Assembly (NCBI RefSeq): GCF_029873635.1
Contig: NC_080420.1
Span: 31,425,032-31,489,031 of the forward strand
DNA: 64,000 nt
Direction: 5' to 3'
From: Malania oleifera
Taxonomy: Eukaryota > Streptophyta > Magnoliopsida > Santalales > Ximeniaceae
In this document: positions 33,565 to 43,206 of the stretch, in pieces
Layout: each line of letters begins with the position of its first letter
How positions within the stretch are numbered: the stretch's first letter is position 1
Position numbers and translations under genes: made by a program
The notes under the pieces: model-generated
Seen by the model: the letters and a program-made list of their open reading frames with translations, nothing else
The model's database searches: none
What the model was told of the DNA's origin: nothing

Positions 33565-33900
33565 TAGTGTTCAGATGGCTGAACACTTGAGTTCAGTCAT
33601 TTGAAGTTCCTAAGCTAGCTAAAAATAGGAACTAGAAACAGGGTCAGACAACCGAAGATGGGGTTCAGACGACCAAAGAGTCGGGTTTAGACAACCGAGG
33701 TCCAAGTTCAGTCATCTGAACTACTTCTGCCAGTTTCTGTTTCTCACCAGAAAATCTTTAGTCTTCTGAGCTTATTCTTCAGACGTCTGAAGTAATTCTT
33801 CAGTCATTTGAACATGAAGTTCAACCATCTGAACATGAAGTTCAGTCATCTAAGTTGTTACTTCAGGCACCTGATTAGAACTTCAATCATATGAATAGAT
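33565..33900 (-). promoter_or_regulatory. Copia B U3 palindromic motif array
   Basis: At least ten near-palindromes of form TTCAG-N4-CTGAA. Examples are GTTCAGATGGCTGAAC (33569-33584), GTTCAGTCATCTGAAC (33707-33722) and the perfect 16-bp palindrome CTTCAGACGTCTGAAG (33777-33792), which has an ACGT centre as bound by plant bZIP factors. It lies about 125 bases upstream of the TATA box. The same array is in the other LTR (42045-42370). Confidence 0.65.
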
Positions 33901-34347
33901 TGCTTTTTGAATTTTCTATTTCAATAATAAAAAATGGTTTGCTCTCTTTCTTTTATTCTTTATAAAAATTATTCTGAGATTTTTTAAATAGGTCTCAAAG
34001 TCCATATGATCCCCTAAAGAGCTTCAAAATATATTTCAATAGATATTTAAACTTTGAAGTACTCACATTGGATTTCCTAAAACCTTATATGCTAAGCTTG
34101 AGATCATCTACATTCTTTTTGCTTTTGAAGTCCCTTGGATGTTTTCTTGAGCTAGCTTTATCTTCCAATGCATTGATCAGTAATGAGCTATTTTAAGCTT
34201 CTCTTTGGATCACTTGTTAGTTTATCTATCTTGATGGTCCACAATTGATCCTTATTTTCCTGAAACATCAAAACTTAAACATTCCAAGTTAAAATGTCCT
34301 TTGTTTGTTATCACCAAAACTGATTGAAAAGCCTAGTCAAGCCAACA

Positions 34348-34362
34348 ATCTCCCCCTTTTTG
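34348..34362 (-). other. Copia B polypurine tract
   Basis: Minus strand reads CAAAAAGGGGGAGAT directly before the LTR TG. Primes plus-strand DNA synthesis. Confidence 0.85.
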
Positions 34363-34685
34363 ATGTTGACAAACAAGGAGCAAAGATAAAGGTTTCCTTG
34401 AAAAAAATACTCTCCCTTACTATAAGCATCTAATATAGATTAACTAAATAGGAACCATGGCATTTTATCCAAGCAAGTTCATAGTCGGTATATTCTTTGT
34501 TAATTTTCATTTCTCATATTTCATTTTACATTTGACATGTCTATGTATTCTTTTTATCTTTGCTAATAACACAACACTCTCTCCCCCTTTGTCATTATTC
34601 AAAAAGAACAAATAAGTAATAGGAAAGGTATTTTTATAACTAACAACGAAGTTTTTGCATAATAAGAATATTGCATTAGAACCAT

Positions 34686-35841
34686 CATCTTCACTATGAG
34701 GAGAAGAGCTAATATCCATGGGATCACCTCCCTTAGAAGATCTAGCCTGATACTTCTCTATGTGAGTGACGCGCTAATCAAGGGATGTAACTTTTTCTTT
34801 AATATTTTGAAGCCCAGTGCACACTTTAGATGAGAAACTTGAGAAGTCCCTTTGGAATGATAAGAACCATGAAGGTGCATCATGAGAGGACCCTAGATCC
34901 TGTGTGGGAGAGGAGTGAGCTGTTGCTGAGGCTAAAGCTGAGGCTGATGCTAAGGCTGAGGCTGAGGCTGTAGGGGCATGCTGAATCCTACTTGATTTCA
35001 AATACCAGCCCGAGCTACCTTTGTCATACCCTATTTGCTTTAGAGAGGTCTCATTAAAAAGATCATAGTGGGTTCTTTTTATAAAGAATTCAGAGCTATT
35101 TGAGACATGGAGATGAGAGAAAATGAGAGTGAGGACACCTCCATAGGGAAGGACAACTCAGGAGGATTCTAGTTTGGCCCACATCCATCTGATAATTAAG
35201 TTGGCCAAGTCTAGTTTCTTCCCTTTGAGAAGACACCAAAGAACAAAGCACTCAATGTAGGAAAGATGATCAAAAGAGCCTTGCTTGGGTAGGATGTTAG
35301 TTGCAACTATTTTGTGTAAAATTTGGGCTTTTAGACTTAGCTGCTTGTACAAAGGAGGATGCCCAAAATAAATAGGTTCATTTTCCATGATCAATGGGAG
35401 GAAATTTTTAGGGGTAAACCCTTGTTCTATAATCCAGGATTGAGCAAACAGTGGACAGATAAAATCACCTGGAGTAATTTTGAAAATGGGAGACAAAATT
35501 TTGAAATTTAACAAAATTTTATTTCCTTTCACCTCAAAGGAGATAATCCCATTTTCATTAGTCATATTTGCATAAAATATTTTGATAAGATGAGGGAAAA
35601 TGCCTTTTGGTTGTTGGGTAACAAAATCAAACCACCCTATATTTTGGAATAAATGAAGGATATCGAGGAATTCAGTATTTAAGAATGAAACATCCAAAAC
35701 TTTACCAAGAATGGGGTCCATGGTGCCAAGAGACGCACGGTATTGAAGCTTAGCTTGGGGAGCAACAAGCCATTTGTCAAGATTTTGTGCATCTTTCCCA
35801 GATAAAGAACCTCGGTTGGCAGTGTGCTTGATACGAAGCAT
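34686..35841 (-). pseudogene. Copia B accessory gene ORF3
   Basis: Extra gene between pol and the 3' LTR, same strand as pol. Start ATG at 35841 aligns with the start of A's ORF3 (both M-x-R-x-K). Residues 1-227 are open (to 35158). A TGA at 35158 replaces an expected Arg codon (CGA to TGA) inside KLES..LPYGG. Reading continues in frame through LPYGGVL, an Ala/Ser repeat (about 34950-34910), then a heptad-like segment FLSFQRDFSSFSSKVCTGL and on to about 34686. Shared motifs with A: TMDPILGKVLDV / TIDPIFGQVLDV, F-NIGW, PPLYKQL / PPQYKQL, LKGKKLDL, LPYGG. It resembles an uncharacterised plant 'putative transposon protein' domain. Function unknown; no membrane segment supports an envelope role. 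Confidence 0.75.
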
Positions 35842-36021
35842 GTTTGATGAAGATACCTGATTGCAGAAGCCCTAGATTTCATGGAATGATCCTTAGAAGA
35901 GAGGAGCAAGCTTCGGATTGAGTGATTTCTGAGTGAGGATGAGAAGAAATGGAGAGGAAGAGGTTCGGACGAGTTGAGCAACGAACTTCAAAAGACTGAA
36001 ATTAGGGTTTTAAGCTGACAG

Positions 36022-36215
36022 TTATATTTAAATCCCGCGACTTCAGATGACTGAGGATTATCTTCAGTCATCTAAAGATATTTAGGTCTGGAATTTGAAG
36101 AGTCAGTAGCCTCCCAGACATTTGAAGTTCTAGGTTCAGTCATCTGAACTTGTTTGCTATAGTGTCAAGTCGTTAGAAGGTATTAGTTCAGACGACCGAA
36201 GATCAGAAAAATTTT
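36022..36215 (-). promoter_or_regulatory. Internal motif array and TATA-like site before ORF3 (copia B)
   Basis: Between the RNase H end and the ORF3 ATG. TTCAGATGACTGA, CTTCAGTCATCTAAAG, GTTCAGTCATCTGAAC and TTCAGACGACCGAA (36041-36205) repeat the family-specific LTR motif. On the minus strand they are followed by GGGATTTAAATATAA (36036-36022), 181-195 bases upstream of the ATG. Likely an internal promoter; inferred. Confidence 0.5.
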
Positions 36216-36224
36216 GTAATTTCT

Positions 36225-37454
36225 TTTCTAACATACTTCTCTACTATGAATTAAACCAAGTTCTCTCCTAATGAGTATAAATCTTTCTTCACTTAGGGGT
36301 TTTGTAAAAATTTCTGCCCATTTGTCACTTGTATTAATAAATTCAAGAGTTATATCCTCTTTTTGAACATGATCTCTCAAAAAATGATGCCTTATGTCTA
36401 TGTGTTTGGTTCTTGAGTGTGAAATTGGATTTTTGGATATATTTATAGCACTTGTGTTGTCACACTTTATTGGAATTGTCTTATAATCTAGTTTGAAGTC
36501 TTTTAATTATTATTTCATATACAAAATTTGTGTGCAACAACTTCCGGCTGCTACATACTCAGCTTCGGTGGTTGATAAGGTTATGGAGTTTTGTTTCTTT
36601 GAGAACCATGATACTAAGAATTGTCCTAGGAAGTGACATGTGCCACTTGTACTCTTTCTATCAACCTTACATCCGGCATAATCAGCATCAGAATAGCTTA
36701 TCATGTAAAAATCAATATCCTCTGGATTACCATAAACTTAGATCAAGTGTTCCTAGCAGGTACCTAAGTATCCTCTTAACGACTGTTAGATGTGATTCTT
36801 TAGGTGCTGATTGAAACCTTGCACACATACATACACTAAACATAATATCAGGTCTACTAGTAGTTAAATATAATAAACTCCCAATTATTCCTCTATAGTG
36901 TTTCATGTCTTCATCTCTATCAAGGCTTGTTGATGTACTCATAGGGGCTCCTATGGGTTTGCTTTGTTCCATTTCAAACTTTTTAAGCATATATTTAATG
37001 TATTTAGTTTGATTTATAAATGTCCCATTTTTAACTTGTTTAATTTGTAATCCTAGAAAGTAATTTAACTCCCCCATCATACTCATTTCAAATTCTTTTT
37101 GCATACATATGGCGAAGTCTTTACATAGTTCTTCATTTGTAGCTCCGAATATAATATCATCCACATATATTTGAACAATCAACATTTCTTTGTTTTTGGT
37201 TTTGATAAATAAGGTGCTAGCAAAAATTTACTTAGTCTCTCATACCAAGCTCTAGGAGTTTGTTTCAAACCATACAAGGCTTTTGTTAACTTAAATACAT
37301 GTTTTGGATTTTTTGAATTTTCAAAACCTAGAGGTTGCTTAACATACACTTGTTCATTTATATATCCATTTAAGAATGCACTATTTACATCCATTTGGTA
37401 TAATTTAAAATCATTATGGGCTGCATAAGCTAGAAGCATCCTAATTGCTTCCAT
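36225..37454 (-). pseudogene. pol: Copia B reverse transcriptase and RNase H
   Basis: Copia [23 protein letters not shown] (37370s), [17 protein letters not shown], then a small deletion/shift at about 37190-37210, then the catalytic IYVDDIIFGATN (37150s) intact, FLGLQIKQ, SRPDIMFSV. RNase H follows: YSDADYAGCKVDRKSTSG, STTEAEYVAA, and after an in-frame TAA the end DNTSAI...HIDIRHHFLRDH...FTKPLSEERF (to about 36225). An upstream RT segment (37455-37723) is readable but full of stops. Breaks: the RT shift, a stop at 36727, and TAA at 36510. Confidence 0.9.
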
Positions 37455-37723
37455 TATAGCTACTGGTGCAAAGGTTTCATTGAAATCAATACCTTCTTCT
37501 TGATTATATCCTTATGCTACTAGTCTAGCTTTATTTCTTATAACTACCCCATTTTCATCCTTTTTTATTTCTAAACACCCATTTAGTTCCTATGATTGAT
37601 TTATCTTTAGGTTTAGGTATAAAATTCCCACACTTGACTTCTTTCAAATTGATTTAGTTTCTCCTACATAGTTATAATCCAAGAATCATCTTTTAAGGCT
37701 TCTTCAATGTTCTTGGGTTCATC

Positions 37724-38716
37724 TTAAGAAAAAAAAGAATAATGGTTGCAAATTTTTTTCAATGAGGCTCTAGTGGTTATTCCTTTTGATGTTTCACCAA
37801 GAATTTGTTCTTTTAGGTGACTCTTAGCATATCTCCATTCTTTAGGTAGTTCTAGATTTTCTATGATGTTTTCATTTGAAGTTTTATTATTGCTTTCTTC
37901 TTTTATTTCAATATTATCTTCCTTTTGTGGAATATCTTCTTTTTCATCAATTTTAACTTTATTGTCATAATTATTTGACTCATCAAATGTTATGTGTATT
38001 GATTCAATAATAGTAAGAGTTCTTCTATTATAAACCCTATAGGCTTTGCTATTTGTAGAGTAGCCTAAGAAGATACCTTCATCAGATTTTGCATCAAACT
38101 TTCCTAAATTATCTTTAGTGATAAGGATAAAACATTTGCATCTGAATACATGAAAGTAGGAGATATTAGGTTTTCTACCTTTCCGTAGTTCATACGGTGT
38201 TTTGTCTATACTTGATCTTATAGATACTCTATTTACAATATAACAAGCTATATTCACAGCTTCTGCCCAAAAGTATTTAGGTAGGTTATTTTCGTTTATC
38301 ATTGTTCTTGCCATTTCTTGTAGAGTTCTATTTTTTCTTTCTACTACTCCATTTTGTTGTGGAGTCATAGGTGCTGAAACATTATGATTTGTTCCATATT
38401 CATTACAGAATTTATCAACCTCTTTGTTTCTAAACTCCCTACCTTGATCACTTCTAAAGCTTGTTGCATTATAGCCCTTTTCATTTTGTAATTTCTTGCT
38501 TAAGGTGATTAGCATGTCACAGGCTTCATATTTGTTTGCTAAGAATAATACCCAAGTAATTCTTGAATAGTCATCTACTATTACAAAAGCATACTGTTTA
38601 CCTCTTAGGCTTAAGGGTCTAGTTGGACCAAATAAGTCTAGGTGTAATAGTTCTATGGGTCTTTTAGTAGATATGTACTTTTTCTTTTTGAAACTTGTTT
38701 TAACTTGCTTTCCCTT
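37724..38716 (-). pseudogene. pol: Copia B integrase
   Basis: About 330 codons open in one frame, from KGKQVKTSFKKK to the C-terminus. The D,D,E catalytic triad is visible and intact: HLDLFGP (first Asp), FRSDQGREF (second Asp), PQQNGVVERKNRTL (Glu). Further copia hallmarks are FWAEAVNIACYIVNR, TPYEL, GKFDAKSDEGIFLGYS and YRVYNRRT. A TAA at 38717 (Gln position, CAA to TAA) separates it from the GAG-pre-integrase segment. It would insert the cDNA making 5-bp duplications, as seen around B. Confidence 0.92.
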
Positions 38717-39281
38717 TTAGCATGCATCACACATCTTGCCTTTTATGAATTTGGTATTTGGTAATCCTTTTACAAGATTTTTCTTTGATAATTTGGATAA
38801 TAGGTCCATGCTAGCATGTCCTAGTTTCATATGCCATAGCCAACTTATTTCATTCATTGCTGCCAAACAAGTTACGTTCTGATTTACTAAGTTCTCAAGA
38901 TTTTTACAATAAACATTATTTATCCTATGAGCTATAAACAAGGTTTCATTGTTCTTAGGATTTTGGATAACACATTTTTCTTTCTTAAAGATTATTTCGA
39001 GTCCTTTGTCACTTAATTGGCTAATGTTTAAAAGGTTGTGTTTTAATCCTTCTACTAATAGAACATTGTCAATGGTGAGAGAAGGTACTTTAAAAAATTT
39101 TTCCAATGTCGATAATTTTACCTTTGACATTGTCGCCAAAGGTGACATATCCTCCATCCTTTTGTCTTAGAGAGGTAAACTTGGTCGTATCGCCAGTCAT
39201 GTGACTTGAACACCCGTTGTCCAAGTACCACTTAGTGGGCAATCGAACATTACGTGACCTTTCATCTTGCGCATATAGCAA
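38717..39281 (-). pseudogene. pol: Copia B protease and GAG-pre-integrase
   Basis: Protease motif WYLDNGCSSHMTGD (about 39230-39190): the usual D-S-G is D-N-G. A shift near 39130-39150 leads into the second frame, with GLKHNLLNISQLSDKG and the zinc-binding pre-integrase block LWHMKLGHASMDLLSKL...CDAC. The zinc His/Cys residues look intact. The protease is fused abnormally close to the second gag zinc knuckle (see the gag entry). Confidence 0.88.
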
Positions 39282-39787
39282 GTGGTGTGTTCATGTTTGT
39301 TGTTTGAAGAGGTGCTAGCATAGTGCTTGGCTTCCTCGACGAAGTATCCCATGTATAATTTTTTATTCTCTTTATTAGTTTTACCATTATAACATATCCC
39401 TTCTTTATTTCCATGTAGCCTTTGCTGTCCAATCATCTTTTCAAAATTTTCTTTACCTTTGGTAAAGTTATATATAATCTTCTCCTTATCTTCTACTGAT
39501 TTCTTAAGTTGATTTACTTCTAAATCCTTTTTATTTAAATTATCTTCATGAGTTTTGCCTAACTTTTGAGTTACTTTATTTATTTCCTCTTCTAACTTTT
39601 TAATACAAGAGTCTTTTTCTTTTTCAATGGTTTTGAATGATTCAAGTTGCTTCAATAGTTCTTTATTTTGATCTTTCAAAGTTATATTTCTCTTGGAAAT
39701 TTTTATGAATCTTTTATGCTGAGAAAACAACTCAGCTTGTAATTCCTTGTAGGAAGACATACTATCACACGACTCATCACAAGACAC
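39197..39787 (-). pseudogene. gag: Copia B gag C-terminal coiled coil and knuckle 2
   Basis: In frame with the main gag after a single TAA (39797-39799). A long Lys/Glu coiled coil (KNITLKDQNKELLKQLESF onward) is followed by FTKGKENFEKMIGQQR, then a zinc knuckle that reads CYMRKMKGHVMFDC, so the second Cys is Arg. Directly after C-P the sequence jumps to the protease region. In copia A about 30 more residues, including PKKVWVP, follow the knuckle, so B has a deletion here that also shifts the frame. Confidence 0.82.
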
Positions 39788-39796
39788 ATTGTAAGA

Positions 39797-40897
39797 TTAT
39801 GTTGAAGAGTAGTAGGAATTTATCTTTTCTTCATTCGCCATGAAGCATATATTTTCCATCTTTTGTCCGCTTGATTCGTTTTTTGTCTCGCTGGAGCTTG
39901 AGTCATCCCAAGTGACCTTCATAGCTTCCTTATTTTTCTTTTTGTCTTTCTTGAGTAACGGATAGTCCAGTTTGATATGCCCTGGTTTCTTGCAATGAGA
40001 GCATATTGGAGGTTCATTCTTACTTTTACTTTCTTTCCTATTTGTCTCTCCTTTTTCAGGTTTCTTTTTATTGAACTTTCTAGGAAATCTTTTATTCCTT
40101 CTATAGAACTTACCTAGTCTCTTAGTTATGAATGCTAATTCATCTTGATCTAAGTCACTTGTTTCTCTTTCCTCTTCACTAGAGCCATGGCTAGACGCTT
40201 TTAGTGCAATGGATCTTTTATACTTTGGTTCAGGATTCCTTTCTTTTAAGGCCTTTTCATAGGTAAGAAGTGAACCTATGATTTCATCTAAAGAGGTGGT
40301 CTTAAGGTTTCTACCTTCAGTGATAGTTGTAGCCTTTGGTTCCCATATGGAGGGAAGGCCTCTTAGAATTTTTCTGATCATTTCGTAGGTAGTATAAGTT
40401 TTTCCTAAGGCACTTAAGGAATTTATTATGTGGGTAAATCTGGCGTACATACTTGATATTGTTTCATCAGAATTCATCTTGAATGCTTCATATTCACTTG
40501 TTAACATGTCTATCCTATTGTCTCTAACATCAATTGTACCTTCATATGTTACTTCTAATTTGTCCCAAATTTCCTTTGCCGTTTTGTAGGCCATGACCCT
40601 ATTAAATTCATTAGCATCTAATGCACAGTCTAATGCATTTATAGCGCTTGAATTGATTTGAAGCATTTTATAATCTGAATCGGTCATGTCCTTCTTTTCT
40701 TTTGGAATCTGTTTTCCATCAACTATTTTAGTGGGAATAAGGTTTCCATCCATAACTACTTCTTTTGCTTTCCAATCCATGTGTTGGAGATATATTTGCA
40801 TTCTCTTTTTCCAAAAGGTATAATTATGTCTACAAAATATTGGTGGACGGGTTAAGGATTGGCCTTCACCAAAGGGTGCTACTCCTATATTTGTCAT
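39797..40897 (-). CDS. gag: Copia B gag main ORF
   Basis: 366 codons open from ATG at 40897, about 60 bases after the LTR/PBS. The N-terminal block GVAPFGEGQSLTRPPIFCR and NYTFWKKRMQIYLQHMD is the start of SIRE-type gag (UBN2-like capsid domain). The capsid core continues with AKEIWDKLEVTYEGT, MLTSEYEAFKMNSDETISSM and RILRGLPSIWEPKAT, and ends DELAFITKRLGKFYRRNK. A first zinc knuckle reads CSHCKKPGHIKLDY, with the last Cys changed to Tyr. The protein would pack RNA in cytoplasmic particles. The TAA at the end truncates it before the coiled coil. Confidence 0.85.
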   Translation of the reverse strand: MTNIGVAPFGEGQSLTRPPIFCRHNYTFWKKRMQIYLQHMDWKAKEVVMDGNLIPTKIVDGKQIPKEKKDMTDSDYKMLQINSSAINALDCALDANEFNRVMAYKTAKEIWDKLEVTYEGTIDVRDNRIDMLTSEYEAFKMNSDETISSMYARFTHIINSLSALGKTYTTYEMIRKILRGLPSIWEPKATTITEGRNLKTTSLDEIIGSLLTYEKALKERNPEPKYKRSIALKASSHGSSEEERETSDLDQDELAFITKRLGKFYRRNKRFPRKFNKKKPEKGETNRKESKSKNEPPICSHCKKPGHIKLDYPLLKKDKKKNKEAMKVTWDDSSSSETKNESSGQKMENICFMANEEKINSYYSST

Positions 40898-40940
40898 ATG
40901 ATTTTTTTTATAGTTTCTTGTTAGGAATTTCTATAACTAG

Positions 40941-40953
40941 GCTCTGGTACCAA
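40941..40953 (-). other. Copia B primer binding site
   Basis: Minus strand TTGGTACCAGAGC; the usual initiator-Met site TGGTATCAGAGC with one T-to-C difference. Confidence 0.85.
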
Positions 40954-40954
40954 T

Positions 40955-42803
40955 TAAAATTAGGAATAGCTTCCCAAGAGGGGGGTGAATTAGGTTCTTT
41001 AAAAAATTTTATTCCCTTTTTAATACTTACTTTTATTAGTATGACAACAAGAAAATAAAGTAATCAACTAATAACACACTACAAGATATTGATATTTAAA
41101 TAAACAATCCAACCAATTAAAGTAAACAATTTAAACAAACATGCAAGAGTTTTAGAACTTTTATCAGCTGCTCTGTAGAAGCTTGCAACCTTCTTTGAAT
41201 GAAATCTCTTGATCAAGATTTCCGTAGATTAACCAACGTACTCCCTTTTGAGTTTCCGCAAATGGTTAATCAAAACGTACTTTCTAAATATCAAGAGTCT
41301 TCCTTTGATTTTAATTTCAAGCCCTGCTATCTGCACTTTAGTACACACAAAAATAGATTGTACAGAAAGTAATAAGTAAAGAAGAAAGAAAGACACAAAG
41401 TTTTTACGAGGTTCGGCTTCAACACAGCCTAGGTCCTCGCCCTTGGCAAAATGCCAAAGGGTTCCACTATAGCAATTCCTTTATCATGTGGAACAACACT
41501 ATTACAATCACTCCTTTGTTAAGGCTAGAGCTCGCCTTCTCTAAACAACATACCCTCCTTTGGTCAACGATCCAATAATCTGGAATCATTCAAAATCTAC
41601 AAGAAAAATAATAAGAAGATTGTGTACAAAGAACGCTCACACAAAGAGCAAGTTAGTACAATTCAAAACTATGTACTTCAAAAGATAAATATCAAGAATG
41701 AAATACACTTTTGAATCTTAGGAATGGATTTCACCAAACTCCCTTTTCTCCAAATGAGAAATCAGCAATATAACTTCAGGGATTGATGAACAACAATCTC
41801 AAAATCACAGCACTTTCAATTTGCAAGAGATGAACAAGATGAGACTTTGAGAGCAAGAGAGCTTATGAAGAATTTTCAAAACTTGGTGTGCTTTTGCATT
41901 AGAAAACCATGTATTTATAGGCAATCAGACTTGTTTCCTTGATGTTAAAGTTTCCTTGGAGTGTTTCCCAAGATTTAAAAAGTTTGGAGCCCAAGCAACA
42001 AATATTTAAAATTTAAAATTTTGAAAATTTTTGCCCGTTAATAGTGTTCAGATGGCTAAACACTCGAGTTCAGTCATTTGAAGTTCCTAATCTAGCTAAA
42101 AAATATGAATTAGACACGGGGTCATACGATTGAAGATGGGGTTCAGACGACTGAAGAGTCGGGTTCAAACGACCGAGGTCCAAGTTCAGTCATCTAAACT
42201 GCTTCTGCCAGTTTCTGTTTCTCACCAGAAAATCTTCAGTCGTCTGAGCTTATTCTTCAGACATCTAAAGTAATTCTTCAGTCATCTGAACATGAAATTC
42301 AGTCATCTGAAGTTGTTACTTTAGGCATCTGATTAGAACTTCAGTCATCTGATTAGAACTTCAGTCATCTGAACAAATTGCTTTCTAAATTTTATTATTT
42401 CTCTTTCTTTTATTCTTTATAAAACTTATTCCGGGGTTTTTTAAATAGGTCACTAAGTCCATATCATCCCCTAAAGAGCTTCAAAATATATTTCAATAGA
42501 TATTTAAACTTTGAAGTATTCACATTGGATTTCCTAAAACCTTATATGCTAAGCTTGAGATCATCTACATTCTTTTTGCTTTTGAAGTCCCTTGGATGTT
42601 TGCTTGAGCTAGCCTTATCTTCCAATGCTTTGATCAATAATGAGCTATTTTAAGCTTCTCTTTGGATCACTTGTTAGTTTATCTATCTTGATGGTCCATA
42701 GTTGATCCTTGTTTTCCTAAAACATCAAAACTTAAACATTCCAAGTTAAAATGTCCTTTGTTTATTATCACCAAAAATGATTGAAAGCCTAGTCAAGCCA
42801 ACA
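40955..42803 (-). repeat. Copia B 5' LTR
   Basis: 1849 bp, colinear with 32462-34347. A ~255-base block (41641-41895) differs from its partner by about one base, whereas the motif array (42045-42200) differs at roughly 1 in 9 positions by eye. Confidence 0.93.
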
Positions 42804-42808
42804 CTCCT

Positions 42809-42941
42809 CAAAGAGCTGATTAGTATAGATTAAAAACTATATACTTCAATAAAATTCACAATATGAAATTCAGATTGAAGCTCTAGAAGTATTTCACCGT
42901 ATGATTCTTTCAATGAATGAAATAATTAGTAGTTGTAGCAC
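42809..42941 (-). repeat. Copia A 3' LTR, middle segment
   Basis: Resumes A's LTR after B (AAAGAGCTGATTAGTA...), colinear with 55605-55732 in the other LTR. Cut at 42942 by element C. Confidence 0.9.
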
Positions 42942-43167
42942 TGTAAAGACCCGAAAAATTAAAATGATTAAAATAATTAGAAAAAAATAATAAATAAAAG
43001 GAATGACGTGGGAAAAATAAAAAATAATAATTATAAATAATAATAACATAATAATAAAATTAAAGAAATTAAATTAAATTAAGATAAATTAAATAATTAG
43101 TTATTAAATTAAATATTTTTACATTGGATTTAAAAAAAAAAACTAATTAGAATGATATATATAAGTT

Positions 43168-43206
<39 letters not shown>

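Larger units (their letters stand above)
32462..34347 (-). repeat. Copia B 3' LTR
   Basis: 1886 bp, TGTTGGCTTGAC (34347) to TTAATTTCA (32462) on the minus strand. Has a TATAAATA box at 33434-33441 and the TTCAG..CTGAA motif array at 33565-33900 upstream of it. The tract AAAAAGGGGGAGAT lies immediately upstream on the minus strand. Confidence 0.93.
32462..42803 (-). mobile_element. SIRE-type copia B, near-complete
   Basis: 10,342 bp flanked by perfect CTCCT (32457-32461 and 42804-42808). Minus-strand order: 5' LTR 42803-40955, PBS about 40953-40941, gag, protease, integrase, RT, RNase H (integrase before RT, hence copia), spacer with motif array, ORF3, polypurine tract 34362-34348, 3' LTR 34347-32462. 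It has the most intact genes in the window, but gag-pol carries several stops and shifts. Homologous to A throughout. Confidence 0.95.

Noticed and set aside
34686..35841. Calling ORF3 an envelope protein
   Set aside because: No signal peptide, membrane segment or glycoprotein-like features are visible; a coiled coil and polar tail suggest a soluble protein.
35679..35981. 100-codon minus-strand open frame overlapping ORF3
   Set aside because: It overlaps the conserved ORF3 in another frame, has no counterpart in copia A and no recognisable motif.
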